A stretch of 64,000 bases of DNA from Bacteroidota bacterium (GTDB lineage Bacteria > Bacteroidota > Rhodothermia > Rhodothermales > Bin80): contig JAPOTS010000078.1 of NCBI GenBank assembly GCA_026709065.1, positions 21,300 to 85,299 on the forward strand. Direction: 5' to 3'. Position numbers and translations under genes: made by a program. Positions 38,354 to 48,984 of the stretch are shown piece by piece. A model generated the notes under the pieces. The model searched no databases and was not told the origin of the DNA. It saw nothing but the letters and a program-made list of their open reading frames with translations. The first letter of the stretch is position 1, and each line of letters starts with the position of its first letter.

Positions 38354-39508
38354 TCACCCGTAGTTGTCTACAAGCCATGTGTAAAAGGAGGGAATTGGTA
38401 TGCTATAACTCCCATGCCCGATTGAGGTAACTACCCCGCGGTGAAGTAATTCGTCAAACATGTTAGCGGCAACCTCGGAGGAGTAATTCTCAGTGAGGGC
38501 ATCTATTAGCTGGTCTTTTTCTATGGGCGACTCTTTGGGCAAATTGGCGAATATTCGTGCAAGGACTTTGCGCTGGCGGAGAGTGATATCCTTCATGCGG
38601 GCGGTGTAATAAATCTGGCGCTCCAGATCGCCTTGCTGAAGTGTGAAGTGCAACCCCTCATCTGTCATATGCCCTTGCTGGGACTCAAGAGATTCCTTTG
38701 CGGTAATAGCATAACAGATAATGTGCTGAGGCCACCCATGCGCATGTAGTGCTATGGCATCAATCCACTCAGACGTATCACCGACTGCTCCGCCTGCCTT
38801 CGTGAGCCAATCATGAATCACTGCCCGCTCCTCTTTCCTGCCTAAACGACCAAGATGGTTAACGCAGCCACGCGCAAACCTAGAAACGTCTAAGGTTTTA
38901 AAAACATTCTCGGAAATGCCGAGTCCAGCTGTAAGGAGCACGACAGGTTTTGTTAATTCGCCATTATGGATGGCATCAAGTGTGGCAATGGCCTGCTCCT
39001 TGTTCTGCGGGAGCAGTCTCCTCAGCTTTTGAGCTTCGTCAAGAACTAAGATCAAACCCTGCTTAGGGGATAGTCGCTTGAGTATTTGCTGGGGGCTTGC
39101 GTCCCCAGCCACACGTTTCACGCCCCCCAACTTAAAGAACTCAATCCCGATTGAGGCTGCGATCTCACGGTTCAGTTCGTATGCCTCATCTATTGCCTGC
39201 GCCATCGCTACCGGATTCCATAGCTCCTGGGATCCAATGGTAGCAACCTTCCAATTCGGGGCTTCTTCGCATAGTTTGGCGAGGAGAGCAGACTTCCCTG
39301 CCCCAGGTGCTCCTTGAATAAGGAAAGTGGTACCCGCATTAAGGGCGATGGATTCGGAGAGGACTGTGGAGAATCTGGACCTAATGTCTGTTCGGCCGTG
39401 GAAAAATGCCGCGGGTCCGTGGTCGCGGCCAGTAGGGGGTGGCGGGGAAGTGTGTTCTCTTACAGGCACTGGCTTTTTGGGTGGGTTGGTTCCTGAATAC
39501 AATAGCAT
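38354..39508 (-). CDS. AAA+ ATPase, AAA_16-like
   Basis: 384-residue stand-alone ATPase. A Pro-rich basic N-terminus is followed by FFHGRTDIRSRF, Walker A GAPGAGKS (66-73), Walker B LILVLDEAQ (near 175) and a sensor-like VVLLTAGLG. The C-terminal third looks like winged-helix DNA-binding (RQRKVLARIFANL...FDELLHRGVVTSIG) and ends in IPSFYTWLVDNYG. A homologous C-terminal scrap, PIPSFHTWLVDEY, occurs at 60990-61056. By eye this gene is more GC-rich than its AT-rich neighbours, which suggests acquisition. It could be an Orc/Cdc6-like or transposition-associated ATPase (TniB/TnsC style); no transposase is adjacent. Function unknown. Confidence 0.8.
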   Translation of the reverse strand: MLLYSGTNPPKKPVPVREHTSPPPPTGRDHGPAAFFHGRTDIRSRFSTVLSESIALNAGTTFLIQGAPGAGKSALLAKLCEEAPNWKVATIGSQELWNPVAMAQAIDEAYELNREIAASIGIEFFKLGGVKRVAGDASPQQILKRLSPKQGLILVLDEAQKLRRLLPQNKEQAIATLDAIHNGELTKPVVLLTAGLGISENVFKTLDVSRFARGCVNHLGRLGRKEERAVIHDWLTKAGGAVGDTSEWIDAIALHAHGWPQHIICYAITAKESLESQQGHMTDEGLHFTLQQGDLERQIYYTARMKDITLRQRKVLARIFANLPKESPIEKDQLIDALTENYSSEVAANMFDELLHRGVVTSIGHGSYSIPIPSFYTWLVDNYG

Positions 39509-39845
39509 GTTTATGTTTATTGCAAATGCGTATGTGTATGTTCTCCTACACCTCTAACTATGACTTGTTCAGTTCTAGCAGTCACGTAATTTGCTCCATT
39601 ATTTTCAGTGGTAGTTTCACGGTCCAAAGTGATGCGCGATGATGGAATAACATGCCCCCAATAATAATAAAGAAATCTCCTTAATGAATGATTAATCATG
39701 GGCATCTTTATATCAAATCAAAAATCATTGAAATTTAGCTCCCACAATTTTAGCGGAATTGTAGGAGCATTTTGATCTATATCAGCTTCAGTTGAAATGT
39801 AAATGGTTTCCAGAAAGCCAATTCTTCTATTCGCGAACTTGCATA
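39509..39845. other. intergenic with lat terminator
   Basis: 337 bases, no gene. It contains the hairpin at 39738-39768. Confidence 0.45.
39738..39768 (-). terminator. hairpin downstream of lat
   Basis: Arms 39738-39749 and 39757-39768 pair over 12 bp with one mismatch (core ACAATT/AATTGT, outer GCTCC/GGAGC) around a 7-base loop. It lies about 78 bp after the lat stop, and T-rich sequence flanks both sides. Probable rho-independent terminator. Confidence 0.65.
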
Positions 39846-41174
39846 TCAATCACTTACAGATTGGATGGCTTTCTCTAAAATACTAATTCCCTCGTCAATC
39901 TCTTCTTTCGTAATTGTTAACGCTGGACGAAATCGAATGGAAGATTCGCCGCAACCGATCATAATCACCCCATTGTTATAGCAATCGCACAGGATATTAT
40001 TACGTAAAGATCTGGATGATACATCCACTGCACACATGAGACCTCGCCCGCGTGGGTTTGTCAAATGAGGATACTGGTGGGTTAACTCTTGAAGACGAGT
40101 CAACAGATAACGACCCACTGAGCTTGCATTATCTAACAGAGAATCCTCTTCCATTATTTCCAAGATACGATCGGCTCGTACCATGTCCACTAAATTTCCA
40201 CCCCATGTAGAGTTAATTCGACCAGGCTTGACAAAGACATGGTCATCAACTTCATCAAGGCGAGGTCCAGCAAGCACTCCACATACTTGGGTCTTTTTAC
40301 CAAACGCAAGTAGATCGGGCATCACTTCCATCTGTTGCCATGCCCAGAAGGTACCAGTGATCCCCGCACCACATTGCACTTCATCAAAAATCAGCAATGC
40401 GTCATTTTCCAAGCACAATTGTTTGAGTGCACGAAGAAATTCTGGGCGGAAGTGATTATCTCCGCCTTCGCCCTGTATCGTCTCAATGATGACACAAGCA
40501 ATTTCATCCTTACGCTCAACAAAGAAATCTTTGGCTTGCATCAGAGCTTGCGATTCCAAGCGTTCAACTTGTTCCAAGTGGTCTGTAAGTGGGAATGTGA
40601 TTTTAGGATTAACGACACGGGGCCAGTCAAATTTCGGGAAATATTTAGTTTTCCACGGGTCTGAGGTGTTGGTTAACGACATGGTATAGCCACTTCGGCC
40701 ATGGAATGCTTCACGAAAGTGCATGACCTGTTGCCCATGCTCGCCAGAAATTCGTTTTTTAATGTTTTTGCGAACCTTCCAATCAAAAGCTGCTTTGAGA
40801 GCATTCTCAACAGCCAAAGCCCCGCCTGAAATAAAAAAGGCATAAGGGAGGGCATCAGATTGCGCAACCCTATGAAAAGTATCCAAGAATCCTGCCATAT
40901 GGGTCGTCTGAATATCCGAATTTGCAATCTTATTGACGGCTGCATCGGTAAGGCGGTCAAATGCGTCACGGTCGGAGATCAATTTTGGATGGTTCATGCC
41001 TAACATGCTACTAGCGAAGAACCCGAAAAAATCTAAGTAGGATTTCCCTGATAGATTATCAACAAGCCGAACTCCTTGGCTCTTTCTCATGTCAAGCACA
41101 AGAGGCATCATCTCGGTAGCATTGATATGACTTCCAATTATTTGAGGGACCTGCTCAGGGAGGATATTGATCAT
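39846..41174 (-). CDS. lat: L-lysine 6-transaminase (lysine epsilon-aminotransferase)
   Basis: 442-residue PLP enzyme that moves the epsilon-amino group of lysine to 2-oxoglutarate, giving 2-aminoadipate semialdehyde (cyclising to piperideine-6-carboxylate). Diagnostic parts are the N-terminal PLVLDMRKSQGVRLVDNLSG, DFFGFFASSMLGMNHPKL, the PLP-binding FDEVQCGAGITGTFWAWQ and the Schiff-base lysine region AFGKKTQVCG (Lys293/294), with TFPLTDHLE in mid-protein. These distinguish LAT from ornithine or GABA transaminases. Its usual partner, a semialdehyde dehydrogenase, is not in this window. It is divergent from lipA with about 70 bp between, so the two may share a control region. Confidence 0.93.
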   Translation of the reverse strand: MINILPEQVPQIIGSHINATEMMPLVLDMRKSQGVRLVDNLSGKSYLDFFGFFASSMLGMNHPKLISDRDAFDRLTDAAVNKIANSDIQTTHMAGFLDTFHRVAQSDALPYAFFISGGALAVENALKAAFDWKVRKNIKKRISGEHGQQVMHFREAFHGRSGYTMSLTNTSDPWKTKYFPKFDWPRVVNPKITFPLTDHLEQVERLESQALMQAKDFFVERKDEIACVIIETIQGEGGDNHFRPEFLRALKQLCLENDALLIFDEVQCGAGITGTFWAWQQMEVMPDLLAFGKKTQVCGVLAGPRLDEVDDHVFVKPGRINSTWGGNLVDMVRADRILEIMEEDSLLDNASSVGRYLLTRLQELTHQYPHLTNPRGRGLMCAVDVSSRSLRNNILCDCYNNGVIMIGCGESSIRFRPALTITKEEIDEGISILEKAIQSVSD

Positions 41175-41246
41175 GAAAAATTTTAGTTATTTTGGATCAA
41201 ATTATGAATGTACAAGTAGGCGTGTTTTAATCACTAAATTACCAAA

Positions 41247-42215
41247 TTGTTGAGTTCTAAAGATACAAATCGTTCGCGTCTTCCTGGAGAAATAACGCTC
41301 AAAAAGCAGGAGAGTTCGTCTGCGGGGGATGGTATTGACAGTTTTGTTGGGTTGCCAGTCATTGAAGCGTCTACTCGCAGTCGGCGCCCTGATTGGTTAA
41401 GGGTCAAACTCCCCTATGGACCAGTATATCGAAAACTAGTTGATCTGATAGAAGAGAATGATCTTCACACCGTATGTCAGAGTGCTCGGTGTCCTAATAT
41501 GGGCGAGTGCTGGACTGCCGGAACAGCAACGTTTATGATTCTCGGTAATGTATGCACTCGATCGTGCGGGTTCTGTGCAGTCCAAACAGGTCGGCCTGAA
41601 TCTGGATTGGATTACGATGAACCGCGTCGTGTCGCTAAAGCTGCTCAAATCATGGGGCTCAAACACGCGGTCATCACCTCGGTCAATCGTGACGAAAGGA
41701 AAGATGGAGGTGCACCAATCTTTGCAGAAACCATACGCCGGATCCGAGAGGAAATACCTGGGTGCACCGTGGAAGTCTTGATTCCAGATTTTCGAGGAAT
41801 ATGGGAGGCGCTTCAAATTGTTTTGGATGAGCGCCCGGAAATCTTGAATCACAATGTTGAGAGCGTTCCCCGTTTGTATCGAAAGGTTCGCCCTCAGGCA
41901 GATTATGCACGGTCACTGGAGTTGCTTAAAATTTCTAAGGAGCAAGGGCTACGTACAAAGAGCGGAATCATGGTAGGACTCGGAGAAACAGAGGATGAAG
42001 TCTTCAAATTGATGGATGATTTTGTAAACGTCGGTGTAGATGTAATGACGATTGGACAATATCTGCAACCAACGCGCCTGCACTTAGAAGTGGAAGAATT
42101 TATACATCCCGATCAGTTCCAACGGTATAAGGAAATAGGAGAAGAAAAAGGCATTGAACATGTAGAGAGCGGCCCCCTTGTTCGTAGTTCTTACCACGCG
42201 GAGCGTCACGTATAA
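41247..42215 (+). CDS. lipA: lipoyl synthase
   Basis: Radical-SAM enzyme inserting two sulfurs into octanoyl groups on lipoyl domains. The auxiliary cluster motif [12 protein letters not shown] (Cys77, 82, 88) and the radical-SAM motif CTRSCGFC (Cys103, 107, 110) are both intact, and the terminal RSSYHA carries the conserved Ser ligand. No ATG lies in frame before the conserved core, so a TTG (41247 or 41250) is the likely start. The N-terminal about 45 residues are poorly conserved. It is divergent from lat and convergent with the M14 peptidase. No lipB is adjacent. Confidence 0.96.
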   Translation: MLSSKDTNRSRLPGEITLKKQESSSAGDGIDSFVGLPVIEASTRSRRPDWLRVKLPYGPVYRKLVDLIEENDLHTVCQSARCPNMGECWTAGTATFMILGNVCTRSCGFCAVQTGRPESGLDYDEPRRVAKAAQIMGLKHAVITSVNRDERKDGGAPIFAETIRRIREEIPGCTVEVLIPDFRGIWEALQIVLDERPEILNHNVESVPRLYRKVRPQADYARSLELLKISKEQGLRTKSGIMVGLGETEDEVFKLMDDFVNVGVDVMTIGQYLQPTRLHLEVEEFIHPDQFQRYKEIGEEKGIEHVESGPLVRSSYHAERHV

Positions 42216-42290
42216 TGTACTCTCAATTGGTTGAGAAGCCTTACATATGATCCAAGCAGAAATGAAATTCTGCTCTCTAAATAGAGACTA

Positions 42291-44885
42291 CTACTTGATT
42301 AGTTTTGTCATGTTGCCCTGAATGAGTGCATTAAAAAGTAGCTTATAGGTCGCACGTGACTGTCCTCGAAATTGGGGACGAAATCCAAATAAAACCACAG
42401 CACCCTCACCGACTCTAACTTGAACGATCGCCGCTTTACCACTTAAATACTCATCTTCCCCCAAAGCCCAACCACTCATCAGGATATCATCTTGTGCATA
42501 ACGGGCAATGATATCAATGGGCAGAGGATCTGCTGTAACGAGATTGATCCGCCCACCTTCTTGAAGGTTGGAGCGCCGGATTGTAGAAAATGCTCGGCTA
42601 CGAACAAATGAAGCGGCGACTTGTGGTGGACTTCCATATCCAATAGGGTGCAATGGATCAACATTGAGACGCACGATTGAGCCAGGGATAGAAAACTGGG
42701 ATTGAGGAATGTCTTTCAAATCATTTCTAATCGGCAGACCAAATTGATCAATCACAAAGTCGCTTGCAGCATCAAGAGCAACAAGCGTTCCACCATCCGA
42801 GACATAATGCATCAAAGCAAGTGCCCCTATTAATCCCAGCCCACCAGTGTACATTTCTGGCATCATGCCTTCACGATGGCCATGGAGTATATCTTCTGAA
42901 CCTTGACTGGGAAGAAGGATCGCTGTATAAGCCGATAAGTCCGCAGTTTGTATATCGGAGTCATGTAGAGTGTCAATATCAAACGCGTATGATTCTAACA
43001 CCATTCGCGTCCATCCTTCATCTATATTGGCAATCCGTGATTTATACAACCCAATACGGGGCGTTTCTAATTCATACAAAGTGGGAAGATTCTTTGGAGG
43101 CGCATAAAAATCAGTTCCTGTCAAGTCGGAGATGTTTTTCAGTAATTCGTCATTCTCAATCAGAATAGCACCCGGAGGCCAGGCCATGTCGTTGAACTCA
43201 ATTGATTGCGTAGCAATTTCTACCGTAAGTCCATTGTGCAAAGCGGTATTGATCACATGGCGGCTCTGATTAGGACGAGGATCAATCATTAGCTTCGGAT
43301 GATTTCCCTCAGGCATTGACCCAGGTGTAGGGGTTAGTGATTCTGATACTGGGATTGTTTCTACATCAGGCAATGTCATTACGCGATCAACACGAACCCC
43401 CATTTGGAATGGAAGAGTCCAACCCGCTAAGTCATAGGGCACAACCACTTTTCCAGACTGGGTCTGTCGGTTAGGATAGTTTTGAATTTCCATTAAATCC
43501 TCAAGGAACGGTCTGAATGCCTGCGACTTAGGGATGATGAATGATTCAGATTCATAGGTGGAAGATCCAACAGAGAATGGGTGTAACGCTCGTTCAATCT
43601 CAATGCCTCCTATGCGTAAGACATTGACGAGCTCTATATCTTCTCCAGAGTTCCATTGATCGGTTGGAATCACATAAGCTTGTACTGAGTCAGATTTTGT
43701 AATGGCATCTTGGCCCATTTGCCAGATGTTGTACAGAAAGCTTTCCCTTCGGTCAGCAGCAAGGCGTAACACCCCCATGGATGCAGTCATCATGTATTGG
43801 ACGGGCTCAGCAAAATGGGACCAGCCTCCTTTCCATGGGTTAGGATAGAAGATATTTGTGCCAGTTGTAGGGTGACCACCTCTCACATAATCAGGAATTG
43901 AGTCTGGATCAAAGAATCTCGGGCTGGGGGTAGAGTGCGCAACCTCCGTTAAAATTCCAATCATATTATGGAAGTATGGAACTGTACGCATTCCTCCGTT
44001 CCACCACATGCTGAATGTAACTCCCGAAATGACTCCTGGCATATTCTTGATCGCAAAACGATTGGCCATTGCACTACCTACAAGATTAACACTCGTAGTA
44101 ATTCCAGGGTGGATGCGCGGATTGACGGGATCAGTAAACGGGGGCAGAAAAATCCTTGTCCAACTTGGGCTTATTTGATGATGGTTGACGACGATTTGTG
44201 GATACCATTGATTGTAGAGCACATTTGATACAGCTTTTGATTCAGGCAGGTTATTCATGAACCAGTCACGATTGTTATCATGTCCTGCGTAATGATGATA
44301 TAACCAGGGCGGCTGAGTGGCTTCATAGGGAGTTCCAACGGTGTGATCATACCATGAAGCAATGATATCATGCCCATCGGGATTCATGATGGGCATTAAC
44401 AGTAGGATGACATTTTTTCGAATATGCTCCATTTCAGATGAGGCTTCTGTAGCGACTCGCCATGCAAGCAATGGGGCCATTTGAGCCCCTGCAATTTCAT
44501 TGGAGTGTAGTCCAGCATCAATCCATACCACTGCACGCCCCTGTTCTGACAGTTCATGTGCTTGTGCCTCACTGATTCTAGCACGTGCTAGGGAGGCACT
44601 GATGGATTGCCAACGGTCAAGTTGGGTTAAGTTCTCTTCATCAGAAATAATCAGAAGGGGCATCGGTAGGCCATCAACTGATGTCCCAATAGTGCGCAGT
44701 ATGACGCGATCACTGGCTTCTGATAGTGTCTGGTAATATGAGATGAGTTGATCAAATCGAACGAGTTTATAGTCATCTCCAGGCATGAAACCAAACTCAT
44801 CTTTGGGATGGGAAATTTGGCCAAGAGAGCTACCAAAAGAAAAAAGAGTTCCTACCACTAAGGTGACAATAGCGCGAAAAATCAT
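42291..44885 (-). CDS. secreted M14-family zinc carboxypeptidase
   Basis: 864-residue exported metallopeptidase. The signal peptide runs to about residue 22 (GSSLG|Q). The zinc-binding motif H127-S-N-E130 sits in DAGLHSNEIAGAQM, with the third ligand His probably in QIVVNHHQIS. MPIMNPDGHD and a tract of Asn/Asp-Arg (DNNRDW) match large Bacteroidota M14 peptidases. The C-terminal half (about 600-864) resembles a glutamine-amidotransferase-like fold and probably has a binding role. It is 8 bp downstream of a lipoprotein sulfatase gene in the same direction and is probably co-transcribed, suggesting joint degradation of proteoglycan-like or sulfated peptide material (inference). Confidence 0.9.
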   Translation of the reverse strand: MIFRAIVTLVVGTLFSFGSSLGQISHPKDEFGFMPGDDYKLVRFDQLISYYQTLSEASDRVILRTIGTSVDGLPMPLLIISDEENLTQLDRWQSISASLARARISEAQAHELSEQGRAVVWIDAGLHSNEIAGAQMAPLLAWRVATEASSEMEHIRKNVILLLMPIMNPDGHDIIASWYDHTVGTPYEATQPPWLYHHYAGHDNNRDWFMNNLPESKAVSNVLYNQWYPQIVVNHHQISPSWTRIFLPPFTDPVNPRIHPGITTSVNLVGSAMANRFAIKNMPGVISGVTFSMWWNGGMRTVPYFHNMIGILTEVAHSTPSPRFFDPDSIPDYVRGGHPTTGTNIFYPNPWKGGWSHFAEPVQYMMTASMGVLRLAADRRESFLYNIWQMGQDAITKSDSVQAYVIPTDQWNSGEDIELVNVLRIGGIEIERALHPFSVGSSTYESESFIIPKSQAFRPFLEDLMEIQNYPNRQTQSGKVVVPYDLAGWTLPFQMGVRVDRVMTLPDVETIPVSESLTPTPGSMPEGNHPKLMIDPRPNQSRHVINTALHNGLTVEIATQSIEFNDMAWPPGAILIENDELLKNISDLTGTDFYAPPKNLPTLYELETPRIGLYKSRIANIDEGWTRMVLESYAFDIDTLHDSDIQTADLSAYTAILLPSQGSEDILHGHREGMMPEMYTGGLGLIGALALMHYVSDGGTLVALDAASDFVIDQFGLPIRNDLKDIPQSQFSIPGSIVRLNVDPLHPIGYGSPPQVAASFVRSRAFSTIRRSNLQEGGRINLVTADPLPIDIIARYAQDDILMSGWALGEDEYLSGKAAIVQVRVGEGAVVLFGFRPQFRGQSRATYKLLFNALIQGNMTKLIK

Positions 44886-44893
44886 CTGAAAAT

Positions 44894-46423
44894 TTATGGT
44901 TGAGGAATTGGAGCCCCTCGCTCATTTGGAATGCAGGGGCCGGTTGGTCGCTGATCTTCTGGTACGGCATAGAACTCCCTGAGATGAGCGAGTTCTGCTT
45001 TGAGATTTGTAACGGTTTCTCCGTAACTCGCATCATCATAGATGCTGGTCATCTCCAAAGGATCTTTTTCAAGGTCAAAGAGCTCCCATTCGTCACGGTT
45101 ATAAAAGTAGATCAGTTTATAGCGATCAGTTCTTACACCATAATGACGTTCTACACAGTGATAACCTGGATATTCGTAATACTGATAATAATGACTTGTG
45201 CGCCAGTCATCGGGGGTTTCTCCAAGGAATAATGGTTTGAGGCTCCGTCCTTGGATATCGTTAGGAATTTCTGCACCTGCAAGATCCAGAAAAGTGGCCG
45301 CGAAATCAAGATTTGAGACCATTGCATGATTGACACTTCCAGCCTGGATTTGATTCGGCCATCTGACAAGCAATGGGGTCACAAGAGATTCTTCATACAT
45401 CCATCGCTTATCATACCAGCCATGCTCTCCGAGATACCATCCCTGATCAGAGGAGTAAATGACGACGGTATTTTCGGCAAGAGCATGTTGTTCAAGAAAA
45501 TCAAGTAAGCGCCCAACATTGTCGTCAACGCCAGCCACTGTCCGCAGGTATTCCTTGGCATAACGTTGATACTTCCAGCGCGTCAAGTCATCGCCTTCAA
45601 GGTTCGCCTCTCGGAATTCTATATTCCGAGGGCCATAAACCGCCTCCCATTGAATTTTTTGCTCATCGTTCATACTCCATGGCGGCGTAAGTTTGAGATC
45701 GTCAACGTTCATGTGTCGGGCAATTGTCATCCCTTGTTCTGCGGCAGGAGAGGCACGGTGAGAGTAATCATCAAAGAGGTTTGGAGGTTCAGGAATCGTT
45801 TCATCCGCATAGAGTTCAAAATGCCTTGGACTTGGATGCCATTCCCTATGGGGGGCTTTATGCTGATACATCAGCATAAATGGCTTCAACGGATCTCTGT
45901 GGGTTTCTAACCATTCTAATGCTAAATCTGTTATGATATCGGTTGTATATCCATCAATTTGAATTGTATCACCAGGGATTAAGAACCGAGGATTATAGTA
46001 AGGCCCCTGACCAATGAGGACTTGCCAATGATCAAAGCCTGTAGGATCACTTTGCAGATGCCATTTTCCAATCAAACTGGTTTGGTACCCTGCCGCTTGG
46101 AGGAGTTTAGGAAAGGTTTGCTGTGCCCCGTCAAACCGATTGCCATTGGTTAATTGGCCATTAATATGGCTGTGTTTGCCAGTGAGAATCACAGCGCGAC
46201 TCGGCGCGCAAATTGAATTAGTGACAAGGCATTGGGTAAAGCGCATCCCTTCATTCGCAATTCTGTCTAAATGTGGAGTTTTATTGATCACAGAGCCATA
46301 AGCACTCAGCGCGCGTGCTGTATGATCATCTGTAAAAATGAAGACGATGTTGGGAGGGGCAGAGTCTTCAACACATCCTGTAACCAACAACAATAGGAGG
46401 GAAGTTAATTTGAGCAATTTCAT
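44894..46423 (-). CDS. sulfatase lipoprotein
   Basis: 509-residue type I sulfatase. I use the ATG ending at 46423 because it yields a lipoprotein signal (LVTGC, Cys17). Metal-binding TDDHTA follows at about 31-36, and the formylglycine motif [13 protein letters not shown] with Cys72 is intact, so anaerobic or FGE-type maturation would be required. [16 protein letters not shown] and a C-terminal [12 protein letters not shown] are typical of S1-family sulfatases active on sulfated glycans. It leads a two-gene unit with the M14 peptidase. The substrate cannot be told from sequence. Confidence 0.93.
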   Translation of the reverse strand: MKLLKLTSLLLLLVTGCVEDSAPPNIVFIFTDDHTARALSAYGSVINKTPHLDRIANEGMRFTQCLVTNSICAPSRAVILTGKHSHINGQLTNGNRFDGAQQTFPKLLQAAGYQTSLIGKWHLQSDPTGFDHWQVLIGQGPYYNPRFLIPGDTIQIDGYTTDIITDLALEWLETHRDPLKPFMLMYQHKAPHREWHPSPRHFELYADETIPEPPNLFDDYSHRASPAAEQGMTIARHMNVDDLKLTPPWSMNDEQKIQWEAVYGPRNIEFREANLEGDDLTRWKYQRYAKEYLRTVAGVDDNVGRLLDFLEQHALAENTVVIYSSDQGWYLGEHGWYDKRWMYEESLVTPLLVRWPNQIQAGSVNHAMVSNLDFAATFLDLAGAEIPNDIQGRSLKPLFLGETPDDWRTSHYYQYYEYPGYHCVERHYGVRTDRYKLIYFYNRDEWELFDLEKDPLEMTSIYDDASYGETVTNLKAELAHLREFYAVPEDQRPTGPCIPNERGAPIPQP

Positions 46424-46541
46424 AAGTGAGTGGGTCAATGAGAGCAATAACCTAAGAATTTTTTGATAACCTTAGCGAAAAGGTGTCAACAATCGTCAAT
46501 ATACCTTAAATTTAGTTTCATTCACTCATCTTATCAATTAT

Positions 46542-46973
46542 ATGCATACAACTCGTACACTTGCGATTCTGAAACCTGATTGTGTCCGTAGATCTCTATC
46601 GGGAGAGGTTTTACGTCAGATTGAAAATGCTGGGTTCAAAATCTGCGCTATCCATATGCAGCAATTGACTCGCACTGGTGCCGAAGCATTTTATGCGATC
46701 CATAAAGATCGACCATTTTTCAATGATCTAGTTGATTATATGACAAGCGGTCCATGCATTCCAATGGTACTTGAAAAGCAAGATGCTGTGGGAGCATTTC
46801 GGATTCTGATTGGAGCGACTGATCCTCAAGATGCAGATGAAGGAACCATTCGCAAACTATACGCAGATAGTAAATCTGAAAATATCGTTCATGGCTCAGA
46901 TTCACCTGAGAACGCTCAAATAGAGATTGCATATTTTTTTGGTGAGTCTGGAATTCCGACTGACATAAAATGA
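46542..46973 (+). CDS. ndk: nucleoside diphosphate kinase
   Basis: 143-residue enzyme that balances nucleoside triphosphates. It has the N-terminal [12 protein letters not shown] and the phosphohistidine motif NIVHGSDS with His117. Length and motifs are canonical. Its stop overlaps the start of the DUF1343 gene (ATGA), so the two are translationally coupled. Confidence 0.97.
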   Translation: MHTTRTLAILKPDCVRRSLSGEVLRQIENAGFKICAIHMQQLTRTGAEAFYAIHKDRPFFNDLVDYMTSGPCIPMVLEKQDAVGAFRILIGATDPQDADEGTIRKLYADSKSENIVHGSDSPENAQIEIAYFFGESGIPTDIK

Positions 46974-48205
46974 GGGTATTCGTTATATTATTATTCTTGC
47001 TGACTTCGCAGAGTGTCTCAGCTCAGCATGATCGCGTACAAACAGGGGCAGAACGCTTAGTTGGTGCAAATTTTGAGCAATTGTCTGATGCCACGGTCGG
47101 TGTGATCGTTAATCATACCACATTAGTCGGTGATGAGCATCTCAGCAATTTAATTCATGCGAGTCCTGAGGTCACATTAGGTGCTATTTTTGGGCCAGAG
47201 CACGGGTTTAGAGGGACTGCAGAATATGGTGAGACCGTAAAAGACGGAGTTGATCAACTCACTGGTGCCCCCGTGTATAGCCTCTATGGCCCCACTAAAA
47301 GACCAACGATGGAGATGTTAGAAAACCTTGATCTGTTGATCTTTGATATTCAAGATGTCGGTGCACGATTCTATACCTATATATCCACAATGGGGCTCGC
47401 AATGCAATCGGCTGCCGAAGCTGGAATTCCATTTGTGGTATTAGATCGACCAAATCCACTTTCGGGCAATTATGTATCGGGATTTATTCTTGAACCAGAA
47501 ATGGCCTCATTTGTGGGGCAATTTGCAATTCCTATTGTTCATGGTTTGACGGTCGGTGAACTGGCCCGAATGATTCAAGGTGAGGCATTGTTACCGGGTT
47601 TAGACACTTTAGATTTACGAGTAATTCCTATGGAGGGATGGTCACGGACTAAGCAGTGGCCAGATACGGGTTTGCCATGGGTGCCTACGAGTCCAAATAT
47701 TCCAACATTTGAAACTGCATTGGTCTATCCTGGAACTTGTTTTTTTGAAGCTACATCTGGAAGTGAAGGTCGGGGAACATTAGATCCATTCTTACAGGTC
47801 GCAGCCATTGATGTTGATGGACAAGACATTGCAACGGCATTAAACAAGAAAACATTGCCAGGTGTGCAATTTGAACTATCGGAGTTCACACCTGCACCAT
47901 TGGGAAGTATGGAATCAGCTCCGAAGCTAAATGGTCAATTGCTTCAAGGTCTTAGGATCAGAATCACGGATCGCCAGCGTTATCAACCGGTAGAAACTGG
48001 AATCCATATTTTACATGCGTATTATCACGCAGTCGCCGACACCGATGGGTTTTTGACGCGGCCAGACTGGCTGGGGAAACTCTCAGGTACATCCCAACTT
48101 TTAAGTATGATCAAGACGATGACACCAGATGAAATTATTTCATCATGGCAATCAGAGATAAAGGAATTTACTGAGCAGAGTCGGGCGTACTATCTGTACG
48201 AGTAG
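46970..48205 (+). CDS. namZ: DUF1343 / NamZ-like exo-beta-N-acetylmuramidase
   Basis: 411-residue exported protein (signal peptide [19 protein letters not shown]). Conserved DUF1343 features are [55 protein letters not shown] and the [10 protein letters not shown] block, followed by [18 protein letters not shown]. Members such as Bacillus NamZ remove terminal MurNAc from peptidoglycan fragments; that role is known for the family and assumed here. It likely works in the periplasm on cell-wall recycling. Coupled to ndk; its 3' end overlaps a reverse-strand gene by 38 bp. Confidence 0.9.
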   Translation: MRVFVILLFLLTSQSVSAQHDRVQTGAERLVGANFEQLSDATVGVIVNHTTLVGDEHLSNLIHASPEVTLGAIFGPEHGFRGTAEYGETVKDGVDQLTGAPVYSLYGPTKRPTMEMLENLDLLIFDIQDVGARFYTYISTMGLAMQSAAEAGIPFVVLDRPNPLSGNYVSGFILEPEMASFVGQFAIPIVHGLTVGELARMIQGEALLPGLDTLDLRVIPMEGWSRTKQWPDTGLPWVPTSPNIPTFETALVYPGTCFFEATSGSEGRGTLDPFLQVAAIDVDGQDIATALNKKTLPGVQFELSEFTPAPLGSMESAPKLNGQLLQGLRIRITDRQRYQPVETGIHILHAYYHAVADTDGFLTRPDWLGKLSGTSQLLSMIKTMTPDEIISSWQSEIKEFTEQSRAYYLYE

Positions 48206-48446
48206 TGTTACGCCATAAAATCGCATAAATGATTTCAAGATAACCTCCTAAAATGAGTATTGGAGCAATGTAAAGAGATAGAAATCCGTCTACCTCGTTT
48301 TCAATCCGCATGATTGAATATCCAATCACGACAGCAAGGACACCAATGGTAATGAGTACATAATTATGAGGCAACAAAATCATCGAGCGCTTTTTCAAGC
48401 GACGCCGTTTCGCCGAAGATGTGCGAGTTTTTCTGGTTCTGGGCAT
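48168..48446 (-). CDS. small membrane protein, DUF3098-like
   Basis: 92 residues with a basic N-terminus (KTRTSSAKRRRLKKR), then two membrane segments (about 28-44 and 53-72) separated by a short acidic loop (MRIENEVDGF). The layout resembles the DUF3098 family of Bacteroidota, but I cannot confirm it by eye. It overlaps the 3' end of namZ by 38 bp on the opposite strand. The composition and clean hydrophobic pattern argue for a real gene. Confidence 0.65.
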   Translation of the reverse strand: MPRTRKTRTSSAKRRRLKKRSMILLPHNYVLITIGVLAVVIGYSIMRIENEVDGFLSLYIAPILILGGYLEIIYAILWRNTTRTDSTPDSAQ

Positions 48447-48503
48447 GATTAAACTATTGTAGACACTATTGCACCGATAAGCTTGATTTTAGTTTCCTAA
48501 ACA

Positions 48504-48977
48504 TTGATGCGTGATATCATACAATGCTCTGTTGCAGGACTCATCATTGTCACACTACAGTGGCTTTTCTTCGGCAGATTAAGTCTATGGGGATCCACAC
48601 CAGACGTTGTGTTATTGTTTGTTATCTGGGTATCACTGCGTTATGGTCAGATTGGGGGGGCTTTGGCGGGATTTTTCGTTGGATTCGGTTTGGATGCTAT
48701 CTATGGATTGTGGGGTACGCATATGTTTGTAAAGACACTACTGGGATTTCTTATCGGCACCTTAGATCTCATTGAAAGCGAGGTTTTTGAAAGATCTCAG
48801 CGCAGGATTGTTGAAATTACATTAATTGTAGCGCTCATCCACAACATAGTATTTTTCATGTTTATCCTCATACAGGATGGGATCAGCCGGGAAGGTCTTG
48901 CCTTAATTTTGTGTTTAGGCAATACGTTGTATACAACATTTGTCGCATATATCTTGGCCGTCTTCAGGAGACGATAG
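48504..48977 (+). CDS. mreD: rod shape-determining protein MreD
   Basis: 157-residue integral membrane protein with about five membrane helices. Typical MreD pieces are STPDVVLLFVIWVSLRYG, GGALAGFFVGFGLDAIYG and GTHMFVKTLLGFLIG. It acts with MreB/MreC in lateral wall growth, but those genes are not here, which is unusual because mreD normally follows mreC. It is convergent with the nucleoside hydrolase gene, 7 bp apart. Confidence 0.88.
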   Translation: MMRDIIQCSVAGLIIVTLQWLFFGRLSLWGSTPDVVLLFVIWVSLRYGQIGGALAGFFVGFGLDAIYGLWGTHMFVKTLLGFLIGTLDLIESEVFERSQRRIVEITLIVALIHNIVFFMFILIQDGISREGLALILCLGNTLYTTFVAYILAVFRRR

Positions 48978-48984
48978 ACTGGGG

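Noticed and set aside
39078..39642. Several forward frames antisense to the AAA+ ATPase
   Set aside because: They are by-products of its higher GC content and show no domain.
42255..42287. Short hairpins between lipA and the M14 gene
   Set aside because: Stems of 5-7 bp with no T-run; too weak to call a terminator with confidence.
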